In this document: positions 12,921 through 13,349 of the stretch, in pieces
Layout: each line of letters begins with the position of its first letter
Position numbering within the stretch: the stretch's first letter is position 1
Source of the DNA: an uncultured Eubacteriales bacterium
GTDB taxonomy: Bacteria > Bacillota > Clostridia > Oscillospirales > Acutalibacteraceae
Length of the DNA: 13,349 nucleotides
Assembly: GCA_934444895.1 (NCBI GenBank)
Contig: CAKSDA010000039.1
Span: 1-13,349, forward strand
Direction of reading: 5' to 3'
The notes under the pieces: model-generated
Told to the model about the DNA's origin: nothing
Database searches by the model: none
What the model saw: only the letters and a program-made list of their open reading frames with translations
Made by a program: the position numbers and the translations under genes

Positions 12921-13349
12921 ATGTATAGACATTTATGGGCAGAGATAAATCTTGACGCGTTAATTCATAATATAGAGCAACTCAAAAAATATGTTCCGGC
13001 GGAAAAGTTTATAGGCGTTATAAAAGCTAATGCCTACGGGCACGGCGCAGGAATGACTGCTGAAGTTCTTGAAAGCTGCGGCGTAAATAAATTCGCCGTT
13101 TCAAATGTATATGAAGCAATAGATCTTCGGTCTGTTATTAAAGATGGTGAAATTCTTATCCTCGGAAATACCGATCCCGCCGCCACAAAAGAGCTGTTTG
13201 AAAAGAATATAACAGCATGCGTTTTTGATACTGAAAGTGCCGAAAGACTGAATAATGCGGCAAAGGATGCCGGTATACGCCTTAAGTGCCACTTAAAAAT
13301 CGACAGCGGCATGGGTCGCCTTGGATTTAATGCAAGGGCGTCTTACAGC
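12921..13349 (+). CDS. alr: Alanine racemase (N-terminal 143 residues, cut by window edge)
   Basis: Alanine racemase interconverts L- and D-alanine in the cytoplasm using pyridoxal phosphate, supplying D-Ala for peptidoglycan. The N-terminal barrel is clear: WAEINLDALIHN (6-17), the PLP-lysine motif VIKANAYGHG (33-42) with K35 and Y39, and KIDSGMGRLGF (126-136) with R133. Family members have about 370-390 residues; the second catalytic Tyr lies beyond the window. AGGAG 7 bases before the ATG supports the start. It is transcribed away from the regulatory island and probably has its own promoter at 12670-12698. Nothing suggests damage in the visible part. Confidence 0.95.
   Translation, partial: MYRHLWAEINLDALIHNIEQLKKYVPAEKFIGVIKANAYGHGAGMTAEVLESCGVNKFAVSNVYEAIDLRSVIKDGEILILGNTDPAATKELFEKNITACVFDTESAERLNNAAKDAGIRLKCHLKIDSGMGRLGFNARASYS

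Noticed and set aside
12735..12948. Short overlapping open frames on both strands in the alr leader
   Set aside because: They run across the hairpins and the real alr start without ribosome binding sites, and their products are low-complexity.

Overview
The window looks like chromosomal DNA from a low-to-moderate-GC Firmicute, most likely class Clostridia and possibly an Oscillospirales-type gut bacterium. The evidence is the cdaA-cdaR pair, recD2 next to comF, a divergent MreB, the YfhO and GT-C envelope proteins, and the Clostridia-style small Cys-rich proteins. This assignment is an inference from gene families, not from a marker gene. No rRNA, tRNA, CRISPR array, transposase or integrase was seen.

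Layout, left to right. (1) 1-2127, minus strand: a two-gene envelope operon, a GT-C type membrane glycosyltransferase followed 3 bp later by a YfhO-family membrane protein cut off by the window edge. (2) 2128-2581: a 454-bp divergent intergenic region with a promoter, a 9-bp inverted repeat and a short sequence that recurs upstream of recD2. (3) 2582-5724, plus strand: a YfbR-type 5'-deoxynucleotidase, then the c-di-AMP pair cdaA and cdaR. The glmM gene that often follows is not here. (4) 5901-9448, plus strand: an unrecognised 116-aa membrane-anchored protein, then recD2 and comF, which overlap and are translationally coupled. (5) 9608-10630: an MreB-family protein that lacks the glutamate of the IEEP motif, closed by a strong bidirectional terminator. 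(6) 10749-12478: a compact, phage-like regulatory island. On the minus strand a consensus promoter drives a 62-aa HTH protein and three small proteins, two of them Cys-rich. On the plus strand a diverging promoter drives a CI/LexA-like S24 repressor. (7) 12479-12920: a hairpin-rich region holding a consensus promoter. (8) From 12921: alr, alanine racemase, cut off by the right edge.

The most interesting part is region 6. A 14-base sequence, TTCTACnnnTTGTG, lies inside the -35/-10 spacer of both divergent promoters, and a third copy sits inside the leftward operon. This is the architecture expected of a CI/Cro-type switch, yet no integrase, replication or structural gene is nearby. The S24 repressor has Arg where the catalytic Lys is expected and no Ala-Gly-like cleavage dipeptide, so it may not be a self-cleaving SOS-type repressor. 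The rest of the window is mostly housekeeping: nucleotide salvage, c-di-AMP signalling, DNA repair, cell shape and peptidoglycan precursors.
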